The position numbers and the translations under genes were made by a program. Below are positions 1 through 8,960 of a DNA stretch of 42,959 bases, in pieces. Origin of the DNA: an uncultured Bacteroidales bacterium. GTDB taxonomy: Bacteria; Bacteroidota; Bacteroidia; Bacteroidales; P3. Under the pieces are notes generated by a model. That model had not been told where the DNA came from, did not search any database, and saw only the letters and a program-made list of their open reading frames with translations. How positions within the stretch are numbered: the first letter of the stretch is position 1; every line of letters starts with the position of its first letter. Location of the stretch: assembly GCA_947168515.1 (NCBI GenBank), contig CAMVMF010000026.1:1-42959 (forward strand), read 5' to 3'.

Positions 1-738
1 CGGGCAGCTGAACTCGTCGGTGTCGGGGAGGGTGTAGATGGGGAAGACACATCGGATCCTATTAGTAGAACGAGTTCTTGTAATACGAACTATCTTAGTA
101 CTATCATCAACAGATACAATCAGCCCAGCCATGGTATCGTTGACAATAGGGGTATTATCACATCTTTTTATCCATTTCGTATGAACTCCTCGTACTAGCT
201 GTCCCCATGGGATTGAATCGAAGACAAATACACCTAAGTAGGCAGAATCGGAAACAGCAACTGGATGTTCAAAATAGAGGGAGTAGACAGGAAAGACAGT
301 GTCCCTAGGGTACATACAATTCGGGTGGTCAAAATTCATATAATGGTCACAGGGACGCATGCTATTGGAGAAGACAGGGCGGGTAAAATAGTATTCAGGA
401 TTATTCAAGTCGTTGTTGTGAATCTTTATCAATACCCCTCTTACTGCAATGGATTTTCTATGTGTTGAAGCGCTAAAACTCATAGCTATGTTGAGGCCTA
501 TTACTGTCGGTTGGGGTTGTGGCAAGCTTTGGAAATCATGAAGGGCACATAAACTAAACCCTACATTAAAAAAACTATCATTAGCCCATGTACCATCAAG
601 GCCGACATGATAGTTGAATGCTGAATCTCTGATATAAGGATTCGTGATTGGGTCCATCAAGAAAGGGTTAATCGTGTCCTGCGCCCGCATTTCGAAGACA
701 GAGATGACTAAAATATAAATAATAAATATTCTTTTCAT
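1..738 (-). CDS. Secreted protein of unknown function, 3' end cut by window edge
   Basis: An open frame runs on the minus strand from an ATG at 738 to the first base of the window without a stop, giving 246 residues of an incomplete protein. The N-terminus (MKRIFIIYILVISVFEMRAQ) is a clear Sec signal peptide with a likely cut after Ala-Gln, so the product is exported. The mature part begins DTINPFLMDPITNPY and is rich in Asn, Asp and aromatic residues, as in Bacteroidota surface proteins; I recognise no domain. The codons read smoothly over all 738 bases and no stop interrupts the frame, which is strong support for a real gene. The C-terminus, where a T9SS sorting domain might lie, is outside the window. 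Confidence 0.8.
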   Translation of the reverse strand, partial: MKRIFIIYILVISVFEMRAQDTINPFLMDPITNPYIRDSAFNYHVGLDGTWANDSFFNVGFSLCALHDFQSLPQPQPTVIGLNIAMSFSASTHRKSIAVRGVLIKIHNNDLNNPEYYFTRPVFSNSMRPCDHYMNFDHPNCMYPRDTVFPVYSLYFEHPVAVSDSAYLGVFVFDSIPWGQLVRGVHTKWIKRCDNTPIVNDTMAGLIVSVDDSTKIVRITRTRSTNRIRCVFPIYTLPDTDEFSCP

Positions 739-821
739 GATATGAAATTTTAGGTGAGTACTATAATATCGTTTTTTTATGTTTTGGCCTTTCAGGGATT
801 TTTTTATCTTACCGAATCTAT

Positions 822-914
822 TCATGCCGAGGCATAATCGGGATATTGCCCCCATGCCTGAGGGGACAAAATGCAAAAAAACACAACAATTAAGGATAAG
901 AAGATAATCTTCAT
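822..914 (-). CDS. Possible 30-residue micro-ORF made of a signal peptide
   Basis: An ATG at 914 opens a 30-codon frame ending in TGA at 822-824. The product starts MKIIFLSLIVVFFCILSPQA and ends WGQYPDYASA, so it is almost only a signal peptide with a cleavage site near Ala-Trp-Gly-Gln. It lies 83 bp upstream of the secreted protein at 1-738, on the same strand but in a different frame. It could be a small secreted peptide, a leader of that gene, or the remnant of a truncated exported protein. Only the signal-like composition supports it. Confidence 0.3.
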   Translation of the reverse strand: MKIIFLSLIVVFFCILSPQAWGQYPDYASA

Positions 915-1088
915 GGTTAAAAGAATTTTATACTTATTTAACAATCAAATGTTTTTTTAAGTTTTCGTCAGCTATGTATTGGGGTTTCAACACTGCAAAT
1001 ATAGAAAAATATTTTAAATAATGCGAAAAAAAAATACATAAAACGACAAAGATAGTTTCGAAGCAAGTAATTGTTCGTCTTCAACAGA

Positions 1089-1156
1089 CGTTTTCTGGCC
1101 TCGGCATAGTGCAAACACTTCGTGATTTGCCCTCTGCACTCGGCTTATCGAAAACG
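1089..1156 (+). repeat. 68-bp hairpin repeat B, copy 1
   Basis: The copy begins CGTTTTC and ends GAAAACG, a 7-bp inverted pair, and holds an internal hairpin GCAAACAC-TTC-GTGATTTGC with one bulged base. Copies of the same length lie at 8834-8901 (same orientation) and 11717-11784 (inverted). This copy is the most diverged of the three. It sits in the 343-bp AT-rich gap 915-1257, which holds nothing else I can assign except a 25-bp stretch (from about 1171) resembling 3009-3034. Confidence 0.75.
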
Positions 1157-1257
1157 GTCATATATATTTTTCATATAATTGCCACGTAATTGACCATCAA
1201 TATTACAATAAAAAAGGAAAAGATGCGTTATATAAAATAATACAAAAAGGAGGAAGC

Positions 1258-1806
1258 ATGAAAAAAAGAGCCTATTTTTTGATGATAGTGGCAATGCTGC
1301 TCTGTGTCGCATCGTGTGCGAAGGAGGAGCAAAACATCAAACACAAGATAAAGAAAGCGGAGCTGGGGACCGTGGAGTACACCGTGCGGCAGATAATACG
1401 CAACAGCGACGACAGCTGGAGTTTCTTCGGCGACCGGAAAGTGCTTTTCTCGGTGAAGGCCACCCTGAAGGCCGGCATAGACCTGGACAAACTAAGTGAA
1501 GAGGATATACGGGTGAGAGGAGAGCGCATCGCGCTGACGCTACCCCAGCCCGAGATTGTGGCGCTGAACATCAAACCGGACGACATCAAACTGGCCTACG
1601 CAAAAGTGTCGGCCCTACGGTCGGAATACACCCAAAAGGAGTATGACGAAATACTGACTGCAGGAGAGAAATCGATACGCAACGACGAGACCCTCCGGGC
1701 GAATATCATAGAGGATGCCAAAGCCAATGCAATAGAATTCTTCGAGATACTACTACGGGCCAGCGGATACACGGAAATAGAGATAGACTTTAAAGGGAAC
1801 ATCTAA
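1258..1806 (+). CDS. DUF4230 family lipoprotein
   Basis: The 182-residue product has a lipoprotein signal peptide with the lipobox Cys at residue 20 (LCVASC), so it should be anchored to a membrane facing the periplasm. Residues about 36-178 match my memory of the DUF4230 family: a start of the form LGTVEYTVRQII, a W-x-FFGDRKVLFS strand, KATLKAGIDL, a Pro-rich LTLPQPEI strand and a C-terminal helix ending in EIDF. The function of DUF4230 is not known. AAGGAGGAAGC just before the ATG is one of the few Shine-Dalgarno-like sites in the window. A second DUF4230 gene follows at 1958. The last codons (Gly, Asn, Ile) and the TAA lie inside the inserted element at 1795-1905, so the native C-terminus may have differed by a few residues. 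Confidence 0.85.
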   Translation: MKKRAYFLMIVAMLLCVASCAKEEQNIKHKIKKAELGTVEYTVRQIIRNSDDSWSFFGDRKVLFSVKATLKAGIDLDKLSEEDIRVRGERIALTLPQPEIVALNIKPDDIKLAYAKVSALRSEYTQKEYDEILTAGEKSIRNDETLRANIIEDAKANAIEFFEILLRASGYTEIEIDFKGNI

Positions 1807-1905
1807 AAAAACGAAAAATACGAAAATTTTAGAATTGCAAAGTATTGAGTAGCAATCTGTTTTTAAGATACTAGATTCTGTAATTCTCGATTAATAGAAC
1901 TTACC
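1795..1905 (+). mobile_element. MITE-like element A1 (111 bp) with TAAA duplication
   Basis: The element runs from GGGAACATCTA to TAGAACTTACC, imperfect 11-bp inverted ends, and is flanked by TAAA at 1791-1794 and again at 1906-1909. An inverted copy at 8713-8822 differs at only about 3 of 114 aligned positions (counting shared flank). It has no coding capacity. The left end is read as the final codons and stop of the DUF4230 gene. Confidence 0.75.
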
Positions 1906-1957
1906 TAAAGAAGCAGCATAGAGGCGGGGAATGATAACCTTATGAAATGCAAACACC

Positions 1958-2947
1958 ATGGAAGAGACTAACAATAATATCAACAATATCAACGACAATG
2001 GCCAGGCTTCCCAAGAGGACTACAAGATAGAGGTTGTAGGAAGTGCGGGAGGTCCGGAAAGTGGTGATGGAAATACCGAAGAGGCCACTCAGCCCGGCCC
2101 GGGCAGCCATGACACAGCGGAAGGAAACACAGCGGAAGGAGACACAGCTGAAAAGGACTCTGCGGAAGGAAACTCAGCGGAAGAGGCTGCAGAGGAAGTG
2201 GGCGCGGAGGCTCACGCCCCTGGGGAGCCGACCGCAGGAGTTCCGAACGAAGATAAGGGACACCCCCAAGAAAGCAGCACCCTAGGAAAGATAGGGACAC
2301 TGCTGGGGAGCCTAAACCAACTGGCCCGGACGTTAATTGTCCTGGCCGTGGTGGCGGTGGTGGTCTGGGGATTCTTCTCCATACGGCAACGAGCGAGACA
2401 TAAAAAAGTGGTGCGTAGCATCACCCAGACCGTGATAGAGGTGAAGAAAATAAAGGAGTTTTGCACCGCCAACTACTACGAAGAGACCGTGGTGACCGCC
2501 ACGCGCAAAAGACTCATGAAAAGCGAAGACCTGGCCATCATAGTGAAGGGGACCGTGCGCGTGGGTTTCGACCTCTCACATATGAACACTCGGCTCACGT
2601 CGGACACCTCTATCGTGATAGACCTCCCCGCCCCCATCGTGCTGGATGTTATCACCAACCCGTCGGACTTTGAAACCTTCCAAGAAGACGGCCACTGGGA
2701 CCACAAGCAGGTGACCACCTACAAGAACATGGCACGCGCCATGATACTGCACCACGCCAAGGCCGACGGCATCATGCAGGATGCCGAGGAGAACGGCGTT
2801 GCCAAACTGACCCTGCTGTTCAAACGCATGGGCATGAAGCAGGTGACCGTCAACGTGGCGCAACCCGAGCCCACCCCCACCGAAAGCAGTGTGCCCTATG
2901 TCGGAGGGGCGTTCAAAATCCCTGAAAAACAGGACCCCGCCATCTGA
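1958..2947 (+). CDS. Membrane-anchored DUF4230 family protein with acidic N-terminal region
   Basis: The 329-residue product has three parts. Residues 1-115 are a low-complexity acidic stretch with repeated Thr/Ser-Ala-Glu-Gly/Lys units around residues 50-80. Residues about 125-142 form one strongly hydrophobic membrane segment. Residues about 150-310 are a DUF4230-like domain that parallels the neighbouring lipoprotein (TVIEVKKIKEF, VKGTVRVGFDL, IDLPAPIVLDV, a long helix, then MGMKQVTVNV). The membrane segment is followed at once by RQRARHKK, so the positive-inside rule would place the DUF4230 domain in the cytoplasm, the reverse of what the lipoprotein paralogue implies; the topology is open. 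The two genes are 151 bp apart with element A1 between them, and probably once formed one operon. No enzymatic motif is visible. Confidence 0.8.
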   Translation: MEETNNNINNINDNGQASQEDYKIEVVGSAGGPESGDGNTEEATQPGPGSHDTAEGNTAEGDTAEKDSAEGNSAEEAAEEVGAEAHAPGEPTAGVPNEDKGHPQESSTLGKIGTLLGSLNQLARTLIVLAVVAVVVWGFFSIRQRARHKKVVRSITQTVIEVKKIKEFCTANYYEETVVTATRKRLMKSEDLAIIVKGTVRVGFDLSHMNTRLTSDTSIVIDLPAPIVLDVITNPSDFETFQEDGHWDHKQVTTYKNMARAMILHHAKADGIMQDAEENGVAKLTLLFKRMGMKQVTVNVAQPEPTPTESSVPYVGGAFKIPEKQDPAI

Positions 2948-3038
2948 CAGTTTCGTTAACAAGTGGCCAACTGATCTTTTGGGATACGTTATTGTTCAAA
3001 TATACTTTACATATAATTGCCATCTAATTGAACATTAA

Positions 3039-3376
3039 GGGGACTTCTATTAATAACTTTTGAACACGAATTGCACGAATTGCACGAATCTAACGAATTT
3101 ATTATCTGAATCTTCATGCTGGCATGATAACGAATCTAACGAATTTTTAGAAGTTCCCTCAATTCTCAATTCTCAATTCTCACACTGTCCACCTTTTTAG
3201 TTTTAGGGATTTGGCAGCGGAGTTAAATCCACGTATCACACGTATCACGAGGATAAAAATACGTGAATATACGTGAGATACGCGGAGCTAATCTTCATAA
3301 ACCTTTTAGTTTTTAGTTTTTACCTTTTACTTTTTAAAAAATCTCAATTCTCAATTCTCAATTTTTAGAAGTCCCC
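3039..3376 (+). mobile_element. MITE-like composite element D1 (338 bp) with TTAA duplication
   Basis: With the flanking TTAA, the ends form a perfect 16-bp inverted repeat: ATTAAGGGGACTTCTA at 3034-3049 and TAGAAGTCCCCTTAAT at 3366-3381. Inside it, 3039-3158 is a complete 120-bp sub-element with its own ends (GGGGACTTCTA and TAGAAGTTCCC), found again inverted at 35483-35602. The remainder holds heptamer runs (TTCTCAA, TTTTTAG) and runs of ACGAATTGC and ACGTATCAC-like units. No open frame of note. It fills most of the gap 2948-3490. Confidence 0.75.
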
Positions 3377-3490
3377 TTAATAGATGATTAATGGATAATT
3401 AATGGTAATTCGTGTAAAAAAAACATGCACATTATTTTTTGGCTGCTGACTTAATATACATAAAAAATACAATAAAACGTTTTTTTTTCG

Positions 3491-3498
3491 TATTTTTG
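3491..3498 (+). promoter_or_regulatory. Bacteroidota-type -7 box for the 3529-7662 operon
   Basis: TATTTTTG followed by C matches the TAnnTTTG -7 element of the Bacteroidota primary sigma factor. It lies 30 bp before the ATG at 3529. No clear -33 TTTG is seen in the T-rich stretch upstream. Confidence 0.6.
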
Positions 3499-3528
3499 CA
3501 AATTCTAAAAACGAATAAATCTAAGCCT

Positions 3529-4878
3529 ATGAAACACATTATTATCACCTTTACGTTATTGCTGCCCCTGCTAATGACGGGCTGCAGCAAAGACTATTTC
3601 TCGGAGCTCAAACACCCGCTGGAGATACAGGGGAGCTTTGACCCTGTATATGGTTTTCCGTTGGCCAAGATGTCAGCCGACATGGCGACTCTGGTAGGGA
3701 TGGTCGATACCAATCAGGCCATAACGGTTTTTGTGGGAGAGGACGACGTTGTGTCGCTGCGATACGACTACTACGAGCACACCGTGCTCTCGTGGGTGGC
3801 CGAGAAAGGCAAGACGACCAAAGGAGACAGCAAGACCGACACCCTACACAGCTACACGGTCATCAACGGAACAGAGTATATAGACATTTTTGAGAAGCTG
3901 CAAGACTACGACACTGGCACACTCAGGATCAACGAGTTTTATGTCAATTTAGAAGCCGACGTGCAGGGATTTGTCAACAATTCGTTCCAAGAAGTGTTAG
4001 CGGAAGGGTGCAACCTAACGTTCGACTCCCTAGTCCTCAAAATCAACTGCCTAGACGGGTATACAGAGACCCTGCCGCTGCTGATAGCCACCGAGAAAGT
4101 GAACGTCAACCAATTGTTAGCCACTAAGCACCTGCCGCTGCTGAAGGACTACAACCTTCGCCATGTGGTAGAGCACAAGCCCACCAGTGTGGAATACACC
4201 CTACGCCTATGTATCACCATTCCGGACAACCAGATGGCGCCCGGATCCACCTTCCAAGAACAGATCAACTACATAGGCGTGGACAGCATTGCTGCCGACA
4301 TCAACGCGCGGCTGGAGTTGCCGTTGAACTTCTACAGCAGAAACATCAGATACGTGGACACGGTGGACCTAGACCTATCCAGACTGGAAGAGCAACTCCG
4401 AAACATAGACCAAGACACCCTGAGAGGGGAGAACTATACGGTGCACCTCAACGACACCAACTGCTATCTGGCCTTTGTGGTGGGCAACGGACTGCCGCTG
4501 GGGATGAATATAGACATTACCTTCCTGGACCAAAACGACGCGCCCATACTGAGCACCGTGTTTGATGGACGATTTGAGATACAGCCATCGCCAGTAGCGT
4601 ATCTGCCAGGACACGAAAACACCTACGTATCCAATGGTTCGACCCCCTCGCAATTCAAAAAGCATCTCACATTAGAGAACCTGAGACAACTAAGCAACTC
4701 GCGCAGAATGGTATATGACATCAACCTCAGCACCTCCCGTTCGGGGCACTCTGGAGGGATGCCCTTCATAGCCATCCGCAACAACGACCGTTTGGACATC
4801 CGCACCTATGTTGTGCTATCGCCGCATGCCGATTTCAACATACCTGTCGACCTTACGGACCTTCCATTTTTCAAATAA
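3529..4878 (+). CDS. Lipoprotein of unknown function, first gene of the der operon
   Basis: The 449-residue product starts MKHIIITFTLLLPLLMTGCS, a lipoprotein signal with the lipid-accepting Cys at 19. I chose the ATG at 3529 over a TTG 90 bp upstream because the signal peptide begins there and a -7 box lies between the two. The rest is rich in alternating hydrophobic strands and Asp/Asn/Thr, suggesting a beta-sandwich outer-membrane or surface protein; I recognise no family. Ten bases separate it from the DUF5723 gene, so the two are probably co-transcribed and may act together at the outer membrane. Confidence 0.8.
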   Translation: MKHIIITFTLLLPLLMTGCSKDYFSELKHPLEIQGSFDPVYGFPLAKMSADMATLVGMVDTNQAITVFVGEDDVVSLRYDYYEHTVLSWVAEKGKTTKGDSKTDTLHSYTVINGTEYIDIFEKLQDYDTGTLRINEFYVNLEADVQGFVNNSFQEVLAEGCNLTFDSLVLKINCLDGYTETLPLLIATEKVNVNQLLATKHLPLLKDYNLRHVVEHKPTSVEYTLRLCITIPDNQMAPGSTFQEQINYIGVDSIAADINARLELPLNFYSRNIRYVDTVDLDLSRLEEQLRNIDQDTLRGENYTVHLNDTNCYLAFVVGNGLPLGMNIDITFLDQNDAPILSTVFDGRFEIQPSPVAYLPGHENTYVSNGSTPSQFKKHLTLENLRQLSNSRRMVYDINLSTSRSGHSGGMPFIAIRNNDRLDIRTYVVLSPHADFNIPVDLTDLPFFK

Positions 4879-4888
4879 CAGCCGCCAT

Positions 4889-6355
4889 ATGAAACAGACA
4901 ATCCACAGTATTTCAATAGCAATATTGCTAATGGTGGCCGCCCTAGGCGCCCCCGTCAGCGCACAAAGGATTACCGACAACGCCGTGTTCTACCACTCCA
5001 TCCGCTCCCCCTGGTCGAACCGCTACAACCCATCACTCTTCCCCCGGGAGTCGGGCTGGTATTTCACCACGGCCAAGACCAGCCTACAGCTCTCCATACC
5101 GTTGTCGTACGAGGAGTTGAACCTACAGTACGACCCGGAGCGGAACGTGTCGGTGCTGAACATAAACGAAGTGCTCCTGAAGATGAGGGAGAACGGTTGT
5201 AATTTCTACAACAACAACGACATCAACTTGCTGGGCTTTGGGTTCACCAAAGGAGAGATCTTCCACTTCACGGCATCGGCCGGAATAAAGAACCTAACAT
5301 CCTTCAATATCCCCCTAGGATTCATCGACTTTATCACCCAGGGCAACATGGGAGAGAACCGTCATGTGGAGTTTGGGGCCAAAGACATCTTCAGCAACCA
5401 AATCTTCGCCTATGCCTCGGTGGGAGCAGCCTTCAAGTTGCCCGTCATCCCCCTGACCATTGGCGGCAGAATCAATGTCCTGGACGGCATCTCAGCCCTC
5501 TCGATTGACAATCTGTCCATCGACCTCCATACCGAAGAAGACGTGAGCGTGATGCGGCTGACCTCGGACTATATGATGCGGATGGCGGGCATGGCGCAAA
5601 TCAAGAAGACCGCAGACGGCAAATACGACATCAGCTTTGAATCACTGAAAGAAAAGGTGCCGATGAATTTAGGATTCACCTTTGACCTAGGAGCCAAATA
5701 CACATTCAGCATTCTGGATTTCAGCCTAAGCATCGTCGACTTGGGCCCCGGCATCAAATGGAGACAGAGTCCCACGGCCATCGTGCCCAAACAGAAGGAC
5801 ATATCCATCTCGTTCAGCGGCATAGACCTCAGCACCATCATGAACCAAGGTACGGTGGACACCACCTTTATGGGCCGCATCAAAGACAGCCTGATGGCCA
5901 TGATAGACTACACAGAAGAGGAGAGTGCCTACTGGTACTCGATCCCCACAAGGCTGTATGCGGGCGTATCGGCTTCGATAGGACATTTTTTGCGGGTGGG
6001 CTATCTCTTCCAAGGGCAGTGGTACAATGGGTGGCACAACAACCACAAATCAGACACCAACCATTTTGCCTGCAACAACACCCTGTCGGCCCACCTCAAC
6101 CTATTCAACTGGATGGAGCTGTCCGTGGTCAACTCCTTCAGCTACGACGGCCAACATTTCTCGTTGCTCAATCCGGGATGTGCCCTCACGCTGAGTCCCG
6201 GACAGCGGACCCAGATCTTTGCCGCCATAGAATACCTCACGGACATGAATCCCGAACGGATCAAAGCCGCCCACTTTATGTTCGGCATCAATGTCGTAGG
6301 AGTAAAGAAAAATAACAAACAAAAACTACCGAAAATACAACAAACCGACCTCTAA
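4889..6355 (+). CDS. DUF5723 family outer-membrane protein
   Basis: The 488-residue product has a signal peptide ending in APVSAQ (residues 1 to about 25). After it comes a segment typical of DUF5723 proteins: [17 protein letters not shown], then many amphipathic strands ending in aromatic residues ([52 protein letters not shown]), consistent with a beta-barrel related to PorP/FadL-like channels. The ATG at 4889 is preferred because earlier in-frame starts lie before the signal peptide. The stop codon TAA overlaps the ATG of der by one base (TAATG), so translation is probably coupled. The assignment to DUF5723 rests on recall of the family. Confidence 0.75.
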   Translation: MKQTIHSISIAILLMVAALGAPVSAQRITDNAVFYHSIRSPWSNRYNPSLFPRESGWYFTTAKTSLQLSIPLSYEELNLQYDPERNVSVLNINEVLLKMRENGCNFYNNNDINLLGFGFTKGEIFHFTASAGIKNLTSFNIPLGFIDFITQGNMGENRHVEFGAKDIFSNQIFAYASVGAAFKLPVIPLTIGGRINVLDGISALSIDNLSIDLHTEEDVSVMRLTSDYMMRMAGMAQIKKTADGKYDISFESLKEKVPMNLGFTFDLGAKYTFSILDFSLSIVDLGPGIKWRQSPTAIVPKQKDISISFSGIDLSTIMNQGTVDTTFMGRIKDSLMAMIDYTEEESAYWYSIPTRLYAGVSASIGHFLRVGYLFQGQWYNGWHNNHKSDTNHFACNNTLSAHLNLFNWMELSVVNSFSYDGQHFSLLNPGCALTLSPGQRTQIFAAIEYLTDMNPERIKAAHFMFGINVVGVKKNNKQKLPKIQQTDL

Positions 6356-7662
6356 TGAGCAATATCGTAGCAATAGTGGGACGTCCCAACGTGGGCAAGT
6401 CCACCCTCTTCAATCGCCTGACCGAAAGCCGCAAAGCCATTGTTGACGAGACCTCTGGCGTGACGCGCGACCGCCAATATGGCAAATCGGACTGGAACGG
6501 CAAGAAATTCTCCATCATCGACACTGGAGGCTATGTGATGGGCGGAGACGACGAATTTGAAATAGAAATCCGCAAACAGGTGCAGCTGGCCATAGAAGAA
6601 GCCGACACCATCCTCTTCTTGGTAGATGCCCGCGAGGGGCTCACACCCATGGACGAAGACGTGGCAGACCTGCTGCGCAGAAGTCCCAAAAAAGTAATAC
6701 TGGTAGCCAACAAAGTGGACAATGCCAAGGAAATGGAAAACCTGTCGGAATTCTACACCCTAGGCCTAGGCGACCCCATGCCCATTGCCGGCATCAGCGG
6801 TAGCGGCACCGGCGACCTGCTGGACAAAGTGGTAGAAGACTTCGACAGCGGCGAAGAAGATGAGACCGAAGGGCTGCCCCGCATAGCAGTAGTGGGGCGT
6901 CCCAACGTAGGCAAGAGTTCGTTCATCAACTTCATCACCGGACAAGAGCGTAACATAGTGACCCCCATTGCCGGCACCACCCGCGACAGCATATACACAC
7001 GATACAACATGTTCGGTTTCGACTTCAACTTTGTCGACACCGCGGGACTGCGCAAGAAATCCAAGGTAAGCGAAGACCTGGAGTTTTACTCCGTAATGCG
7101 TAGCATACGCTCCATCGAGAACTCCGATGTCTGCATTCTGATGCTGGATGCCAGCCAAGGCCTTGAGCAGCAGGACCTGAACATCTTCTCGCTCATCCAG
7201 CGCAACAACAAAGGTGTGGTAATCGTCGTGAACAAATGGGACCTCATAGAAAAGGAGACCAACACCCACAAGCAATTCGAGGACTTGATACGCAGCCGCA
7301 TAGCCCCATTTGAGGACGTGCCCATCATCTTCACCAGCGTGTTAAACAAGCAACGTATCTTTAAGGTGCTGGAGACCGCCAAGCAAGTCTATGAGGCCCG
7401 TAGCCGCCGTATTAGCACCAGCGAACTGAACGACCTGCTGCTGCCCATCGTCAAAGAGCAGAATCCGCCGCCCTCGGTCAAGGGGAAATGGATTAAGATA
7501 AAGTATATCACCCAGTTGCCCACGCGCTATCCGCAATTCGTGTTCTTCTGCAACCTGCCGCAGTATATTCGGGACCCCTACAAACGTTTTGTAGAGAACC
7601 GCCTGCGCGAGCTGTGGGACTTCCACGGGGTGCCCATCTCCATATACTTTAGAGCAAAATAA
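6355..7662 (+). CDS. der: GTPase Der (EngA), ribosome assembly
   Basis: Der is an essential cytoplasmic double GTPase that helps mature the 50S ribosomal subunit. The 435 residues show two G domains in tandem, each with a P-loop GRPNVGKS (starting near residues 9 and 181). The switch and base-recognition motifs are DTGGY and NKVDN in the first, and DTAGL and NKWDL in the second. A C-terminal KH-like domain follows from about residue 350 ([33 protein letters not shown]). The length is normal. It overlaps the upstream gene by one base, which ties a core ribosome factor to two envelope genes. Confidence 0.97.
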   Translation: MSNIVAIVGRPNVGKSTLFNRLTESRKAIVDETSGVTRDRQYGKSDWNGKKFSIIDTGGYVMGGDDEFEIEIRKQVQLAIEEADTILFLVDAREGLTPMDEDVADLLRRSPKKVILVANKVDNAKEMENLSEFYTLGLGDPMPIAGISGSGTGDLLDKVVEDFDSGEEDETEGLPRIAVVGRPNVGKSSFINFITGQERNIVTPIAGTTRDSIYTRYNMFGFDFNFVDTAGLRKKSKVSEDLEFYSVMRSIRSIENSDVCILMLDASQGLEQQDLNIFSLIQRNNKGVVIVVNKWDLIEKETNTHKQFEDLIRSRIAPFEDVPIIFTSVLNKQRIFKVLETAKQVYEARSRRISTSELNDLLLPIVKEQNPPPSVKGKWIKIKYITQLPTRYPQFVFFCNLPQYIRDPYKRFVENRLRELWDFHGVPISIYFRAK

Positions 7663-7678
7663 ATTGTCAATGACTAAA

Positions 7679-7809
7679 GGAGAGTTCAATAAAATTGCTT
7701 TGAGAGCGCATGCTTCCAGCACGCTAAGATGTATTTACTTGGTACGCACCACACCATGGGTGTGTGCATATTGAGAGTATGCCTCTCTGAGGCAATTTAT
7801 AGAAGCCCC
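7679..7809 (-). mobile_element. MITE-like element C1 (about 131 bp), decayed ends
   Basis: Read on the minus strand the element starts GGGGCTTCTATAAATTGCC and ends near GAACTCTCC. It shares with element C2 (10434-10631) the hairpin TTGCCTCAGAGAGGCA, the phrase ACTCTCAATA, and the hairpin GCGTGC-TGGA-GCATGC or its variant. Flanks are TAAA (7675-7678) and TCAA (7810-7813), a 3-of-4 match, so any duplication has decayed. It fills most of the gap between der and the lipoprotein at 7874. Confidence 0.6.
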
Positions 7810-7873
7810 TCAAAAGATATTACAGCAAGACTAACAAATCCACGATTCACATACAAACACCAAACAAACATCT

Positions 7874-8587
7874 ATGAAATATAGAACGACGACCATTCTG
7901 ACCATGACCCTAGCAGCCCTGTTGGCCTGTTCATGCAACCAAGTACGCGAAAAAGTCGTACAGAGTTATCCTACAGGAGAGCCCATGTTGGTGGTACTGG
8001 AGAAAGGCAAAAAAGACAATCCCACTCGCATAGGAGAAAAGATGTACTATCAAAATGGCCAGCTGCAATTAGAGAAGCAATTCAGCGGAAAGCCCGAAAT
8101 ACCCGACGGCATTTGGAACTACTATTGGGACAACGGCCAGCTGTTTGCCACTGGCGATTTCACGCAAAATCACCAATATGGCAGCAACTGGGTCTTCTAC
8201 AACCGCAATGGCGGGCCCTACTATGACGGCCAGCTGGACTCGGTATCGGTCTCCGGCATGGGTCTGTACGGCACCCCCAGCACCGTATCGTTCTACTCCG
8301 GCAACAACCAGGACGTAATCCAATTCTACAGCAACTACACGGTCCGCAGCACCGAACGCCTCAGCAAAAATATGCGTGAGGGTAAGGTCTACTTCTATTT
8401 CCCCAACGGCAATATACAGGTGGAGGCCAACTTTGTCAACGGGCAGGAAGAGGGAACCTACATAGTCTACCACGAGAACGGAGTGCCATACTACCAAGGC
8501 AAATATGCGCAAGGCAAACGCGTAGGCATTTGGGAGTTTTATGACCAGGAAGGCAACCTGGTAGAGCAGAAAGATTATTCGAATTGA
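7874..8587 (+). CDS. MORN-repeat (YwqK-like) lipoprotein
   Basis: The 237-residue product has a lipoprotein signal (LAALLACSC, lipid-accepting Cys 19 or 21). The rest is built of repeats of the form YYQNGQLQLEKQFSGK, YYWDNGQLFATGDF, YFPNGNIQVEANFVNGQEEGTY, YHENGVPYYQGKYAQGKRVGIW and FYDQEGNLVEQKDY. This is the toxin-antitoxin-like YwqK / MORN_2 repeat pattern, a beta-hairpin unit of about 20 residues. The YwqK 'antitoxin' label in databases is not supported here, as no toxin gene is near and the protein is exported. Its role is unknown. It stands alone between two repeat-filled gaps. Confidence 0.85.
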   Translation: MKYRTTTILTMTLAALLACSCNQVREKVVQSYPTGEPMLVVLEKGKKDNPTRIGEKMYYQNGQLQLEKQFSGKPEIPDGIWNYYWDNGQLFATGDFTQNHQYGSNWVFYNRNGGPYYDGQLDSVSVSGMGLYGTPSTVSFYSGNNQDVIQFYSNYTVRSTERLSKNMREGKVYFYFPNGNIQVEANFVNGQEEGTYIVYHENGVPYYQGKYAQGKRVGIWEFYDQEGNLVEQKDYSN

Positions 8588-8712
8588 TACCGGGATGGAG
8601 TGCCCCTTCATTCGTGTCAGGCGATAGGTAGAAACAGAGACAACCGCCAAACCAACGGCAGCCATAGTTTACATAACTAAGACTCTTCGGTTGTTTTATC
8701 CATTTCTATTTA

Positions 8713-8822
8713 GGTAAGTTCTATTAATCAAGAATTACAGAATCTAGTATCTTGAAAACAGATTGCTACTCAATACTTTGCAATTCTAAAAATTTCGTAT
8801 TTTTCGTTTTTTTAGATGTTCC
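8713..8822 (-). mobile_element. MITE-like element A2 (inverted copy of A1)
   Basis: The stretch 8709-8822 is the reverse complement of 1796-1909 with about 3 mismatches in 114 bp. The ends are GGTAAGTTCTA and TAGATGTTCC; flanks TTTA and ATTT/TTTC do not form an exact duplication. The right end runs into hairpin repeat B copy 2, the two sharing GTTCC, so this is a chimeric junction. Confidence 0.7.
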
Positions 8823-8833
8823 ATTTCATGAGT

Positions 8834-8901
8834 CGTTTTCTCGCCTCAGCATAGTGCAAACACTTCGTGATTTGCCCTCTGCGTTCGGCTTAACGAAAAC
8901 G
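8834..8901 (+). repeat. 68-bp hairpin repeat B, copy 2
   Basis: CGTTTTC to GAAAACG as in copy 1. Similarity to copy 3 (11717-11784, inverted) extends beyond the 68 bp, to about 8818-8906, with one visible difference (GTGATTTG against GTGTTTTG). Together with element A2 it fills the gap 8588-8960. Confidence 0.75.
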
Positions 8902-8960
8902 TTCCCTTTATCAATTCAGAAGGCATACGCCATATATTAACATTAAATTACAAGAGGAAC

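Noticed and set aside
265-468. 67-codon plus-strand frame
   Set aside because: It is opposite the secreted protein on the minus strand, which has a signal peptide and an uninterrupted frame of 246 codons.
7874-8587. Toxin-antitoxin system suggested by the YwqK 'antitoxin' family name
   Set aside because: The protein is an exported lipoprotein with MORN-type repeats and has no toxin gene beside it.
8752-8940. 62-codon plus-strand frame across element A2 and repeat B
   Set aside because: It is made entirely of two repeats, starts inside one of them and shares its VPFHESFSRLSIVQTLR stretch with another repeat copy on the opposite strand at 11564-11917. No signal of a gene beyond the repeats.
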